A stretch of DNA of 9,078 nucleotides from Thauera sp. UBA6194 (GCA_002422685.1 DITC01000062.1:48228-57305), one strand, 5' to 3'; positions 1-6,952 are shown, counted from the first letter of the stretch. Translations and numbers: made by a program. Notes: generated by a model not told the origin, from the letters alone.

Positions 1-552
1 GAAAACACCCACCCTTTCCAGCGCGAGCTGTGGGGTCGCTACTGGATATTCGCCCACAACGGCAACCTGAAGCATTTCGCGCCCCCGCTCTCGGGGCGCT
101 TCATGCCGGTCGGCACCACCGACTCCGAGCGCGCCTTCTGCTACATCCTCGACACGCTTTCGAGCCGTTTTCCGCATGGCATGCCGGCCGCGGGCGAGCT
201 CCATGCCACGCTGCGCCTGCTCGCCACCGAAATCGGCAGCCTCGGCGAATTCAATTTCCTGCTCTCCGATGGCGACTGGCTGTTCGCGCACTGCTCATCG
301 CGTCTGTCATACATCATCCGCCAGGCCCCGTTTGCGGTCGCCCACCTTGCGGACGAGGACGTCGAGCTCGACTTCAACCGCGTCACATCCCCGAGCGACC
401 GGGTCGCGGTGATCGCCACGACCCCGCTCACGGACAACGAGGACTGGACCCCGATCGCGCCCGGCAACCTGTTCGCATTCAAGGAAGGCGCAGCGGTTGC
501 GCTTGGCGAAACACGCACGGTGGCGCAGGACTACCCGCGTCGGCCCGCGTGA
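1..552 (+). CDS. class II glutamine amidotransferase (YafJ-like), 3' part
   Basis: Frame 1 is open from the first base to a TGA at 550-552, so the gene begins upstream of the window; the first ATG in frame (103) is internal. The visible 183 residues begin ENTHPFQREL and run through a tryptophan-rich WIFAHNGNL segment, which is typical of the N-terminal nucleophile (Ntn) glutaminase fold of the YafJ family. The C-terminal part has the family-like run VIATTPLTDNEDW, followed by a final strand with GNLFAFKEG. The catalytic N-terminal Cys must lie upstream and cannot be checked. Members hydrolyse glutamine to release ammonia; the acceptor of YafJ-type enzymes is not well established, so no pathway is claimed. 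Nothing suggests a frameshift. The family call is confident, the exact function is not. Confidence 0.85.
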   Translation, partial: ENTHPFQRELWGRYWIFAHNGNLKHFAPPLSGRFMPVGTTDSERAFCYILDTLSSRFPHGMPAAGELHATLRLLATEIGSLGEFNFLLSDGDWLFAHCSSRLSYIIRQAPFAVAHLADEDVELDFNRVTSPSDRVAVIATTPLTDNEDWTPIAPGNLFAFKEGAAVALGETRTVAQDYPRRPA

Positions 553-580
553 GCGAGTCCCCAGAATGCGCAACAGTTCC

Positions 581-609
581 TCGCCAGCGGAACCCGGCGG
601 AGCTATGCT
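581..609 (+). promoter_or_regulatory. possible sigma-70-like promoter before the HIT gene
   Basis: In the 96-bp gap between the amidotransferase stop and the HIT start there is TCGCCA (581-586, 4/6 to TTGACA), then 17 bp, then TATGCT (604-609, 4/6 to TATAAT). Transcription would start near 616, giving a leader of about 33 nt. The match is modest and seen by eye only. Read-through from the upstream gene is an equally good explanation. Confidence 0.3.
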
Positions 610-648
610 TCGCGGTCAGTTTTGTACTCATGTCGCCCGAGAGCAATT

Positions 649-1068
649 ATGGATTGCCCGCTTTGCGCACTGCCACCCGAACAAATCGTCTGGGACGACG
701 GGCGCTGCCGCGTCATTCGCGTCGATGATGACGCGCATCCGGGCTTCTGCCGCGTCGTCTGGAACGAGCACGTCGCCGAGATGACCGACCTCGCCGCGCT
801 CGATCGGCGCCACCTCTTCGACGTGGTCATGGCCACCGAGTCCGCGCTGCGCACGCTGCTGAGCCCCGACAAGATCAACCTCGCCAGCTTCGGCAACATG
901 GTGCCTCACCTGCACTGGCACGTCATTCCGCGCTATCGCGACGACCGCCACTTTCCGGAGTCGGTGTGGGGCGCAGCGCAGCGCGAAGGGCGCGCCCACC
1001 CGGCCGCCGATCCGCTGCTGCTCGCGCGCGCGATCGACGCGGCGCTGAACGCTGCCGCAGCAGACTGA
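649..1068 (+). CDS. HIT family hydrolase
   Basis: A 139-residue protein of the histidine-triad (HIT) superfamily. These enzymes hydrolyse nucleotide phosphoramidates or dinucleoside polyphosphates such as Ap4A in the cytoplasm. The active-site triad is clear: H87-L-H89-W-H91 in the string PHLHWHVIPRY, where the middle or last His is the usual nucleophile position. The N-terminus MDCPLC carries Cys3 and Cys6, a CxxC pair common in HIT proteins that bind zinc. I chose the ATG at 649 because MDCPLC is the usual start of this subfamily; an in-frame ATG at 622 would add nine unlikely residues. No strong Shine-Dalgarno precedes it (only GAGAG). The PilZ-like gene follows after 14 bp, so the two are probably co-transcribed. 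The length is normal. The substrate cannot be told from sequence. Confidence 0.93.
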   Translation: MDCPLCALPPEQIVWDDGRCRVIRVDDDAHPGFCRVVWNEHVAEMTDLAALDRRHLFDVVMATESALRTLLSPDKINLASFGNMVPHLHWHVIPRYRDDRHFPESVWGAAQREGRAHPAADPLLLARAIDAALNAAAAD

Positions 1069-1082
1069 GGGGCGAGGCGCTC

Positions 1083-2693
1083 ATGGACTACAGCCAGCCC
1101 GCGCTCTGCCTCGCGCTCCTGCACAAGCTGCACCCGATCGATTTCCGCGCCACGCAGGAGACGCTCGCGCGCATGGTCGAAGGCCTGCTCGAGGCCAAAC
1201 CCGCCCCCAACCAGCACCTCGAGGTGCTGGAAGCCGCCCGCGACACGCTGAGCTTCGCGCAGGGTGAGCTCGCGCGCAGTTATTGCACCCACCCGCTTCC
1301 GCCCGATCAGGACGAAAACAACGACTTCGGCAAGGTCGCCAGCCTGTGGCAGGCCATGGCGCGCTCGTACACCCGCATTGCCGAGGCCGACCGCGAGGCC
1401 GGCACGCTCAACGATCAGCGCGCACTGCTCGCGCAGCGGCGGCTCTTTTACCAGGGCCAGGTGCTGGTCGAGCACTTCCGCGCGCACCGCAGCGTCGTAC
1501 CGGGAACATGGCGTGCACTGCATGCCGCCTACACCAGCGCAGTGGCCCTGGGCGTGGCCGGCATTCGCGTCAGCGAACCGCTCAACCCCACCTGGCGCGC
1601 GCAGAGTCCGCAGGAAGCGTACATCGCCACCCTGCTCGTGGAGCTTGCAAACCCCTACGGCCGCAACGAGCGCGAGCTCAACTGGGTGATGCGCTGGGCG
1701 CAGCGCTTTGCACCGTATTGCGCGCTCGACACCCAACTCGATGCGCAAAAGCCGACGGCCTACGGTGTCGACACCGCGAGCGACACCGGTCTGCGTCCGC
1801 TCGGTCTGCTCGCCCATACGCCCTCTCTGCTGCGCTTCGACGGCAGCGCGCTGGCCACGCAGATCCAGGCCATGCTCGCGCAGTTCAAGCGCGGCGTGAA
1901 ACCCGCCTCGCTCGGCCTGGGTAGCGACTGCTCGACCAACGCGAGCGCGCGCCTGCTGCTCTCGCTCTATCGTCCCTGGGGTCTGGCATCCTCCGGGCGC
2001 CGCTTTCCACGGCGCAGCAAGCAGGGCGAAATCGGGCTCACCGGCGACTGGCTCGGGATCGGCTTCGCGATCAAGGGCGAGCTCTTCCAGCAGCCGCAGA
2101 CCGTGGCCCCGAAGGGCCGCCTGCGCGAGGACATCTCGCTCTTCACCTTCGGCGAGCGCGTCCCGCTCGTCGAGAGCACCGAAAAAGCGCAGCAACGCCG
2201 CGAGTCGCAGGCGCTCAGCCTGGGCTTCGACCTCGAGAGCTGGAGCATCCTCGACCAGTCGGTCGGCGGCTTCCGCCTCGAGAGCCGCACCGAGGTGGCC
2301 CGCCTCGAACACCATCAGCTCGTGGGCATCCGCCCGCCCGACATGAACGACGTGCTGATCGGAGACCTGAGCTGGCTCATGTACCGCGCCGACAGCACAC
2401 TCGAGATCGGCATCAACATCCTGCCCGGAAAGCCCCGCGTCGTGGCCGCCCGCCAGCTCGCCAGCGCGAGCCGTACGCCTTTTCACCAGGCCTTTGTGCT
2501 GCCCGCTACGCCTGCGCTCAAGGCCCCGGCATCGATCGTGCTGCCCTCCATGTGGTTCCAGGCCGATCGCATCATCGAGGTCCGCGACGACGACCAGGTC
2601 AGGCAGTTCCAGCTGCGCAAGCTGATGGTGCGCGGCACGAACTACGATCAGTGCAGCTTCGAACCGGTGGAGTCGGCACTCAACCCGACGTGA
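1083..2693 (+). CDS. large protein with a PilZ-like C-terminal motif
   Basis: A 536-residue, apparently cytoplasmic protein with no signal peptide or membrane segment. The start ATG at 1083 is preceded by GAGG (1074-1077) five bases upstream; an in-frame ATG at 966 would overlap the HIT gene. Residues about 1-290 look largely helical, with no family I recognise. Residues about 365-490 resemble a PilZ beta-barrel: D391-Q-S393-V-G-G396 matches the DxSxxG motif, then come strands such as VGIRPP, and then LEIGINIL, a pattern seen in PilZ tails. The PilZ arginine motif RxxxR is degenerate: at the expected place, about 20 residues before, there is RRESQ (372-376). A better arginine cluster, RRFPRR at 306-311, lies about 80 residues too early. 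If c-di-GMP binds at all, it would be through an altered site. The gene sits 14 bp after the HIT gene. Its 3' end overlaps phoR on the other strand by 14 bp. The gene is certain; the PilZ assignment is tentative. Confidence 0.8.
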   Translation: MDYSQPALCLALLHKLHPIDFRATQETLARMVEGLLEAKPAPNQHLEVLEAARDTLSFAQGELARSYCTHPLPPDQDENNDFGKVASLWQAMARSYTRIAEADREAGTLNDQRALLAQRRLFYQGQVLVEHFRAHRSVVPGTWRALHAAYTSAVALGVAGIRVSEPLNPTWRAQSPQEAYIATLLVELANPYGRNERELNWVMRWAQRFAPYCALDTQLDAQKPTAYGVDTASDTGLRPLGLLAHTPSLLRFDGSALATQIQAMLAQFKRGVKPASLGLGSDCSTNASARLLLSLYRPWGLASSGRRFPRRSKQGEIGLTGDWLGIGFAIKGELFQQPQTVAPKGRLREDISLFTFGERVPLVESTEKAQQRRESQALSLGFDLESWSILDQSVGGFRLESRTEVARLEHHQLVGIRPPDMNDVLIGDLSWLMYRADSTLEIGINILPGKPRVVAARQLASASRTPFHQAFVLPATPALKAPASIVLPSMWFQADRIIEVRDDDQVRQFQLRKLMVRGTNYDQCSFEPVESALNPT

Positions 2694-3996
2694 CACGCGC
2701 AGGCGGGAAAACGATCGAGAACCGGCTGCCCTCGCCGGGCTGACTGTCGATCCTGAGCTCGCTCTGGTGCCGGGTAAGCACGTGCTTGACGATCGCGAGC
2801 CCCAGCCCCGTGCCGCCGGTCTCGCGTGAGCGGCCGCGGTCCACCCGGTAGAAGCGCTCGGTCAGGCGCGGAATATGCGCGGCGTCGACACCGATGCCGT
2901 CGTCCCGCACCCAGTACTCGCCCCCCGCGGCGTTCGCACGCCAGCCGATCTCGATGTGCCCACCAGCCGGCGTGTAGCGCACGGCATTGCTGGCGAGATT
3001 GGAAAACGCGCTGTGCAGCTCCTTGCGACTGCCGAGCAAGGCTCCGCCACCCTCGGTCGTGAGTCGAACCTCGTGCCGGCCGGCGGACAGGAGCTCCGTT
3101 TCACGGCACACCTCACGCACGAGCTCGAGCGCATCCACCGCCACATCGTTCTGTGCCGGAGCACCCGTTTCGAGCGCCGACAGGGTGAGCAGCTCTTCGA
3201 TCAGGCGCTGCATGCGCGTGGACTGCTCGCTCGCGAGGGTGAGGAAGTGAATGATGTCCGCGTGCGAAAAGTCTTCCAGCCCGTCGATCAAGGTCTCGAG
3301 AAAACCGCCGACCACGGTCAGCGGCGTGCGCAACTCATGCGAGACGTTGGCCACGAAGTCGCGCCGCATGGTTTCGAGCCGTTCGATCTGCGTGACATCG
3401 CGCGACAGCACCATGCGCCGCCCGGCCGCGAGCGAAATCACGACGATCTGCAGGCTGCGCTCGCGCCGCCGCGCAGGATGCATCACGAGCGGCTCGGCAT
3501 GATGGGGCGCGCTCAGATAGGCGACGAACTCGGGCTGGCGCACCAGGCTGACGAGCGGGGTGCGCACGTCCTTGCGTCGATCGAGATCGAAGTGCTGCTC
3601 GGCCATCGGGTTCATCCACTCGATGAGCAGGTCCTCGGTCAGATAGATGAGGCCGTCGGGCATCGCCATAACGGCTTGCTGGAAACGCCCGAGCTCTTCG
3701 GACAGGCGCTCCTTGACTTCGCCCTCGCGCTGCACGCGCGCATCGAGCTCGGCAAAGACCTGCCCCCACAGCCCCTCACCCTGCGGCGCCGCGGTGCCGA
3801 CCGGTTGACGCGCCCAGGCCACGAGCACGCGCAGGTTGCGCGCGAGGATGATCGACGAGCCGGCGAAGCCCACGAAGATCAGCGCGAACGCGGCGTCGCT
3901 GCCACGAAAGGCGCCGGCGAGGGCCGCGAGTGCGACCAGCGCCAGCACCGGCATGGCAACGCCGAAGGTCACGAAACCGGGAGATGGCCTGGGCAT
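2680..3996 (-). CDS. phoR: phosphate regulon sensor histidine kinase PhoR
   Basis: A 438-residue membrane histidine kinase, close in length to E. coli PhoR. The ATG at 3996 gives MPRPSPGF followed by two hydrophobic helices (about 8-30 and 35-52) with almost no periplasmic loop, as in PhoR. A linker follows, then a PAS region (about 95-185, with the string AMPDGLIYL). The HisKA H-box is SHELRTPL with phosphoacceptor H220. The ATPase domain has an N-box with N337 (SNAVRYTP), a G1 box DDGIGVD, an F-box FYRVDRGRSRETGG and a G2 box GTGLGLA around 395-401. All catalytic motifs are intact. It phosphorylates and dephosphorylates PhoB according to phosphate supply; in well-studied systems this goes through the Pst transporter and PhoU. 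It begins 26 bp after phoB, so it is the second gene of the operon. No clear Shine-Dalgarno precedes the start. The frame stays open far upstream, but that part is antiparallel shadow over phoB. Confidence 0.95.
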   Translation of the reverse strand: MPRPSPGFVTFGVAMPVLALVALAALAGAFRGSDAAFALIFVGFAGSSIILARNLRVLVAWARQPVGTAAPQGEGLWGQVFAELDARVQREGEVKERLSEELGRFQQAVMAMPDGLIYLTEDLLIEWMNPMAEQHFDLDRRKDVRTPLVSLVRQPEFVAYLSAPHHAEPLVMHPARRRERSLQIVVISLAAGRRMVLSRDVTQIERLETMRRDFVANVSHELRTPLTVVGGFLETLIDGLEDFSHADIIHFLTLASEQSTRMQRLIEELLTLSALETGAPAQNDVAVDALELVREVCRETELLSAGRHEVRLTTEGGGALLGSRKELHSAFSNLASNAVRYTPAGGHIEIGWRANAAGGEYWVRDDGIGVDAAHIPRLTERFYRVDRGRSRETGGTGLGLAIVKHVLTRHQSELRIDSQPGEGSRFSIVFPPARVTSG

Positions 3997-4022
3997 GTGT
4001 GTCGGAGAACGGCGGCCCGCGC

Positions 4023-4733
4023 TCAGGACGAGGCGGCGGGGTTCGCCGCCTGCACCGAGAATCGGTAACCGCTGCCACGCACGGTCTGGATCAGCCCATC
4101 GAAGCCCCCCGGCTCGAGCGCACTGCGCAGACGCCGGATGTGCACATCGACCGTGCGCTCCTCGACGAAGACATGATCGCCCCACACCTGGTCGAGCAGC
4201 TGCGCACGCGAATGCACACGCTCGGGGTGGGTCATGAGGAAATGCAGCAGGCGAAACTCGGTGGGCCCGAGAGAAAGTGCGGTCTCGCCCGCGCTGACGC
4301 GGTGGGTGGCCGGATCCAGGCGCAGCCCGCCCAGCTCGACCGCATCCTCCGTCACCTGCGGCGCACGCCGGCGCAGCACGGCCTTGATGCGCGCGACCAG
4401 CTCGCGCGGGCTGAACGGCTTGGTCACGTAGTCGTCGGCGCCGATCTCGAGCGCGGTCACCTTGTCCTGCTCCTCGCCACGCGCGGTCAGCATGATGATC
4501 GGCAGATCGCGCGTGCGCTCGTCGGCACGCAGCCGGCGCGCAAACTCCACACCGGACGCGCCCGGCAGCATCCAGTCGAGCAGGATCAGGTCGGGCAAGG
4601 CCTCGCGCACGATGCGCTGGGCGGTCTCGGCGTCGGCGGCGCGCACCACGTGGTGCCCCGCGCGCGTCAGGTTGGCGGCGATCAGCTCCTGGATCGCCGG
4701 CTCGTCTTCCACGAGAAGAATGTTCGCTGGCAT
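4023..4733 (-). CDS. phoB: phosphate regulon response regulator PhoB
   Basis: A 236-residue OmpR/PhoB-class response regulator. The receiver domain (1-about 120) has the acidic pair E9/D10, phosphoacceptor D53 in LILLDWMLPG, the switch residue T83 (IIMLTARGEEQDK, a PhoB-like run) and K105 in YVTKPFSPREL. The winged-helix DNA-binding domain (about 135-230) contains LGPTEFRLLHFLM, the recognition helix segment VEERTVDVHIRRLRSAL and the C-terminal hairpin TVRGSGYRFS. The start at 4733 fits MPANILLVEDE and a good Shine-Dalgarno. The in-frame ATG at 4790 lies inside the predicted Pho box and is rejected. phoR follows after 26 bp. Phosphorylated PhoB would activate the pho regulon, and probably itself through the box upstream. 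No pst or phoU gene is next to it in this window. Confidence 0.96.
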   Translation of the reverse strand: MPANILLVEDEPAIQELIAANLTRAGHHVVRAADAETAQRIVREALPDLILLDWMLPGASGVEFARRLRADERTRDLPIIMLTARGEEQDKVTALEIGADDYVTKPFSPRELVARIKAVLRRRAPQVTEDAVELGGLRLDPATHRVSAGETALSLGPTEFRLLHFLMTHPERVHSRAQLLDQVWGDHVFVEERTVDVHIRRLRSALEPGGFDGLIQTVRGSGYRFSVQAANPAASS

Positions 4734-4740
4734 GCCTGGA

Positions 4741-4747
4741 CTCCCTT
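4741..4747 (-). promoter_or_regulatory. ribosome binding site of phoB
   Basis: The minus strand reads AAGGGAG, then seven bases, then the ATG at 4733. This near-consensus site decides the phoB start over the upstream ATG at 4790. Confidence 0.8.
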
Positions 4748-4761
4748 GTAACGGCAGCCGA

Positions 4762-4795
4762 AGTGTATTGCAGCTCCTTGACGCTTTCATGACAG
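4762..4795 (-). promoter_or_regulatory. Pho box and -10 of the phoBR promoter
   Basis: Read on the minus strand, 4795-4778 is CTGTCATGAAAGCGTCAA: a perfect first heptamer (CTGTCAT), a 4-bp spacer (GAAA) and a second heptamer GCGTCAA (4/7 to CTGTCAC, keeping the core GTCA). Exactly 10 bp further is TACACT (4767-4762), a 4/6 match to the -10 consensus. Known PhoB-activated promoters place the Pho box in lieu of a -35, with about 10 bp to the -10, so the geometry fits. Transcription would start near 4755, leaving a leader of about 22 nt before phoB. This implies positive autoregulation under phosphate limitation. The motif is seen directly; function is inferred from known family practice. Confidence 0.7.
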
Positions 4796-4807
4796 GTCAT
4801 GGAAGCG
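4782..4807. repeat. 26-bp near-perfect inverted repeat in the divergent phoB/DUF971 region
   Basis: The left arm CGCTTTCATGAC (4782-4793) and right arm GTCATGGAAGCG (4796-4807) are reverse complements except for one base, with a 2-bp centre (AG). The left arm overlaps most of the phoB Pho box. The right arm resembles a degraded copy facing the DUF971-ubiE genes, but no -10 lies 10 bp beyond it. It could be a dimeric operator or a double PhoB site. Confidence 0.75.
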
Positions 4808-4856
4808 AAACAGGCGCCGGCCCGGGTCGGCCGGAAACCATCTCCGGCGATTCGGG

Positions 4857-4862
4857 TATGAT
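4857..4862 (+). promoter_or_regulatory. possible -10 element for the DUF971-ubiE operon
   Basis: TATGAT (5/6 to TATAAT) lies 27 bp before the DUF971 start, in the right place for a -10. No convincing -35 is found about 17 bp upstream, so the promoter may be weak or activator-dependent. A GC-rich hairpin (CCGGCC 4817-4822 / GGCCGG 4829-4834) lies between it and the phoB control region. Confidence 0.35.
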
Positions 4863-4889
4863 TGTGGCCCCTGAACCGGGACTGACACC

Positions 4890-5318
4890 ATGGCCGGACT
4901 TGACGAAACCACACCGATCCCCACCGAGATCACCCTGCACAGCCAGTCGAAGCGCCTCGAACTCGCCTTCGACGACGGCAGCCGCTACACGCTGCCGTTC
5001 GAGTTCCTGCGTGTCTATTCGCCGTCGGCCGAGGTGCGCGGTCACGGCCCCGGACAGGAGACCCTGCAGCAGGGCAAGCGTGACGTGGACATCGTGGACA
5101 TTCAGCCAGTCGGCAACTATGCGATCAAGCCGGTGTTCTCCGACGGCCACGACAGCGGGCTGTACTCGTGGGACTACCTGTACTCGATCGCCAGCCACCA
5201 GGAAGAGCTGTGGCAGGCCTACCTCGAGGCGCTCGAGCGCAGCGGCGGCACGCGCGACCCCGCCAAGGCACCCCCGCCGCCCGCGCGCAGCGCATCCGGC
5301 TGCGGCCATCAACACTGA
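4890..5318 (+). CDS. DUF971 domain protein (GBBH-like N-terminal domain)
   Basis: A 142-residue soluble protein. Residues about 8-112 form a DUF971 domain, the domain also found at the N-terminus of gamma-butyrobetaine hydroxylase. Recognisable parts are the opening PTEITLHSQSKRLELAFDDG, the strand pair LPFEFLRVYSPSAEVRGHG, the segment VDIVDIQPVGNYAIKPVFSDGHDSGLYSWDYLY and a final helix. Here it stands alone, without the dioxygenase domain. The tail (about 118-142) is proline-rich and ends SGCGHQH, with one Cys and two His that could bind metal; this is inference. The ATG at 4890 is the first in-frame ATG and gives a normal family N-terminus. ubiE starts 7 bp after its stop, so the two are almost certainly co-transcribed. 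Stand-alone DUF971 proteins have no settled function. The family call is confident. Confidence 0.9.
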   Translation: MAGLDETTPIPTEITLHSQSKRLELAFDDGSRYTLPFEFLRVYSPSAEVRGHGPGQETLQQGKRDVDIVDIQPVGNYAIKPVFSDGHDSGLYSWDYLYSIASHQEELWQAYLEALERSGGTRDPAKAPPPPARSASGCGHQH

Positions 5319-5325
5319 GCACATC

Positions 5326-6063
5326 ATGAGTGACAAGACGACCCATTTCGGCTTCGAGACCGTCGCCGAGGAAGTGAAGGAAAAGAAGGTGGCCGAGGTA
5401 TTCTCCTCGGTGGCGCAGAAGTACGACGTGATGAACGACCTCATGTCCTTCGGCCTGCACCGCGTCTGGAAACACTTCACCATCCAGATCTCGGGCGTGC
5501 GCGAAGGCGACCGCGTACTCGACGTCGCCGGCGGCACCGCGGATCTCTCGCTCGCCTTTGCGCGCAAGGTCGGTCGCACTGGCCAGGTCTGGCTCACCGA
5601 CATCAACCACGCGATGCTGGCGCGCGGGCGCGATCGCATGATCGACCATGGTTTCGCCATGCCGGTGGCGCAGTGCAACGCCGAAAAGCTGCCCTTCCCG
5701 GACGACTGGTTCGATTGCGTCACCGTCGCCTTCGGCTTGCGCAACATGACGCACAAGGACGTCGCGCTGGCCGAGATGCGCCGCGTGCTGCGCCCGGGCG
5801 GCCGCCTGCTGGTGCTCGAGTTCTCGCGCGTGTGGAAGCCGCTGTCACCGCTCTACGACCTGTACTCCTTCAAGCTGCTGCCCTGGATGGGCGCCAAAGT
5901 GGCAAACGACCCCGACAGCTATCGCTATCTGGCCGAATCGATCCGCATGCATCCGAGCCAGGAAGAATTGAAGTCCCTGATGGAACAAGTCGGGCTCGGC
6001 CGGGTCGATTACTTCAACCTCACGGCGGGCGTCGTCGCCCTGCACCGCGGTTACAAGATCTGA
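5326..6063 (+). CDS. ubiE: ubiquinone/menaquinone biosynthesis C-methyltransferase UbiE
   Basis: A 245-residue SAM-dependent methyltransferase that adds the C2 methyl group to the benzoquinol ring in ubiquinone synthesis; UbiE homologues also methylate demethylmenaquinol. The N-terminus THFGFETVAEEVKEKKVAEVF and the following KYDVMNDLMSFGLHRVWK (about residues 32-49) are UbiE signatures. SAM-binding motif I is VLDVAGGTADL (64-74, D66 and the GG pair). Further family segments are NAEKLPFPD, the run FGLRNMTH and the MRRVLRPGGRLLVLEFS block. The C-terminal half keeps YRYLAESIRMHPSQEELK and ends in GVVALHRGYKI. The ATG at 5326 is chosen because the family N-terminus begins there; the frame is open upstream to 4462 only as shadow. 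There is no strong Shine-Dalgarno, so translation may be coupled to the DUF971 gene 7 bp before. Full length, all motifs intact. Confidence 0.97.
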   Translation: MSDKTTHFGFETVAEEVKEKKVAEVFSSVAQKYDVMNDLMSFGLHRVWKHFTIQISGVREGDRVLDVAGGTADLSLAFARKVGRTGQVWLTDINHAMLARGRDRMIDHGFAMPVAQCNAEKLPFPDDWFDCVTVAFGLRNMTHKDVALAEMRRVLRPGGRLLVLEFSRVWKPLSPLYDLYSFKLLPWMGAKVANDPDSYRYLAESIRMHPSQEELKSLMEQVGLGRVDYFNLTAGVVALHRGYKI

Positions 6064-6082
6064 ACCTGGAGACAAGAACACA

Positions 6083-6952
6083 ATGAAGCAATTTCTCATC
6101 ACCCTGCTGGTTGCCGTCGTGGCACTCGGCTTCTCGATCCCCGAAGCGGAAGCCAAGCGTCTGGGCGGTGGCAGCAGCTTCGGCATGAAGCGCAACGCCA
6201 CCCCCCCGGCGCAGCCGCGCCAGCCGGCGGCCACGCAGCAGAGCCCCGCCACGGGCGCGGCCACCGCCGCACAGCCCAAGCGTTCGTGGATGGGTCCGAT
6301 CGCCGGCCTCGCCGCAGGTCTGGGCCTCGCGGCGCTGTTTTCACACCTCGGCCTCGGCGAAGGCTTCGCCAATTTCGTGATGCTGCTCCTGCTCGCCGCC
6401 GCCGCGTTCTTCGTGTTCCGCCTCATCTTCCGTCGCGCGGGGGCCGCTTCAGGCAATCGCCAGGGCACGCTGCAGTACGCGGGTGCGCCCGCAAACTCCA
6501 GCGCACGGCCGAGCAGCTTCGACGCGGGCCGACCTGTCGCAGGTGCAGCCACCAGCAGCAGCGGTCTGGACCAGGCACGCGCCTCCGGCTTCGACGCGGA
6601 AGGCTTCGCTCGTCAGGCCAAGCTCAACTTCATCCGCCTGCAGGCAGCCAACGACGCCGGCAATCTGGACGACCTGCGTGAGTTCACCACCCCCGAGGTG
6701 TTCGCCGAGCTGGCGATGCAGCTCAACGAGCGGCGTGGTGCCGAGCAACGTACCGATGTGGTCGAGCTCAACGCCGACGTGATCGACGTCGCCGAAGAAG
6801 ACAACCGCTACGTGGTGAGCGTGCGCTTCAATGGTCTGCTGCGCGAAGACGCCGGAGCCGCACCGGAAGCCTTCGACGAGATCTGGCACCTCACCAAGCC
6901 GCTCAAGGGCGAGGGCGGCTGGCTCATCGCCGGCATCCAGCAGATGCAGTGA
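6083..6952 (+). CDS. Tim44-like domain membrane protein
   Basis: A 289-residue envelope protein. Residues 1-24 form a signal-like segment ending in AEAKR. A low-complexity Pro/Ala/Gln linker follows (about 38-66). Next come two hydrophobic stretches (about 69-88 and 94-115, the second being FVMLLLLAAAAFFVFRLIF), then a Ser/Ala-rich linker, and a C-terminal Tim44-like domain (about 163-289) with GFDAEGFARQAKLNFIRLQ, the helix LREFTTPEVFAELAMQL and the strands VVELNADVIDVAEEDNRYVVSVRFNG. Bacterial members are membrane-anchored proteins of unproven role; the domain is related to mitochondrial Tim44 and ribosomal protein mL45. The start is supported by GGAG (6068-6071) 11 bp upstream. It lies 19 bp after ubiE and before ubiJ, which hints at a link to quinone synthesis or inner-membrane organisation. 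That link is inference. Confidence 0.9.
   Translation: MKQFLITLLVAVVALGFSIPEAEAKRLGGGSSFGMKRNATPPAQPRQPAATQQSPATGAATAAQPKRSWMGPIAGLAAGLGLAALFSHLGLGEGFANFVMLLLLAAAAFFVFRLIFRRAGAASGNRQGTLQYAGAPANSSARPSSFDAGRPVAGAATSSSGLDQARASGFDAEGFARQAKLNFIRLQAANDAGNLDDLREFTTPEVFAELAMQLNERRGAEQRTDVVELNADVIDVAEEDNRYVVSVRFNGLLREDAGAAPEAFDEIWHLTKPLKGEGGWLIAGIQQMQ

Noticed and set aside
304..310. CTGTCAT, a Pho half-box, on the plus strand
   Set aside because: It is inside the amidotransferase coding region and has no second heptamer at the right distance.
933..2696. 587-codon open frame on the minus strand
   Set aside because: It lies wholly opposite the HIT 3' end and PilZ-like gene, has low-complexity Arg/Ala/Gly/His-rich content and no recognisable domain; it is a GC-rich codon shadow.
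2875..4068. 397-codon open frame on the plus strand
   Set aside because: Antisense to phoR, whose motifs are all intact; the predicted protein has no family features.
4734..4790. ATG at 4790 as the phoB start
   Set aside because: It would place the start codon inside the Pho box and upstream of the good Shine-Dalgarno at 4741-4747; receiver domains normally begin as MPANILLVEDE does.
3997..4914. N-terminal extension of phoR over phoB
   Set aside because: Open only because of GC bias; phoB is clearly coded in another minus-strand frame, and PhoR membrane helices begin just after the ATG at 3996.
4462..5325. Upstream in-frame extension of ubiE
   Set aside because: It crosses phoB, the intergenic region and the DUF971 gene in other frames; UbiE homology begins only at the ATG at 5326.
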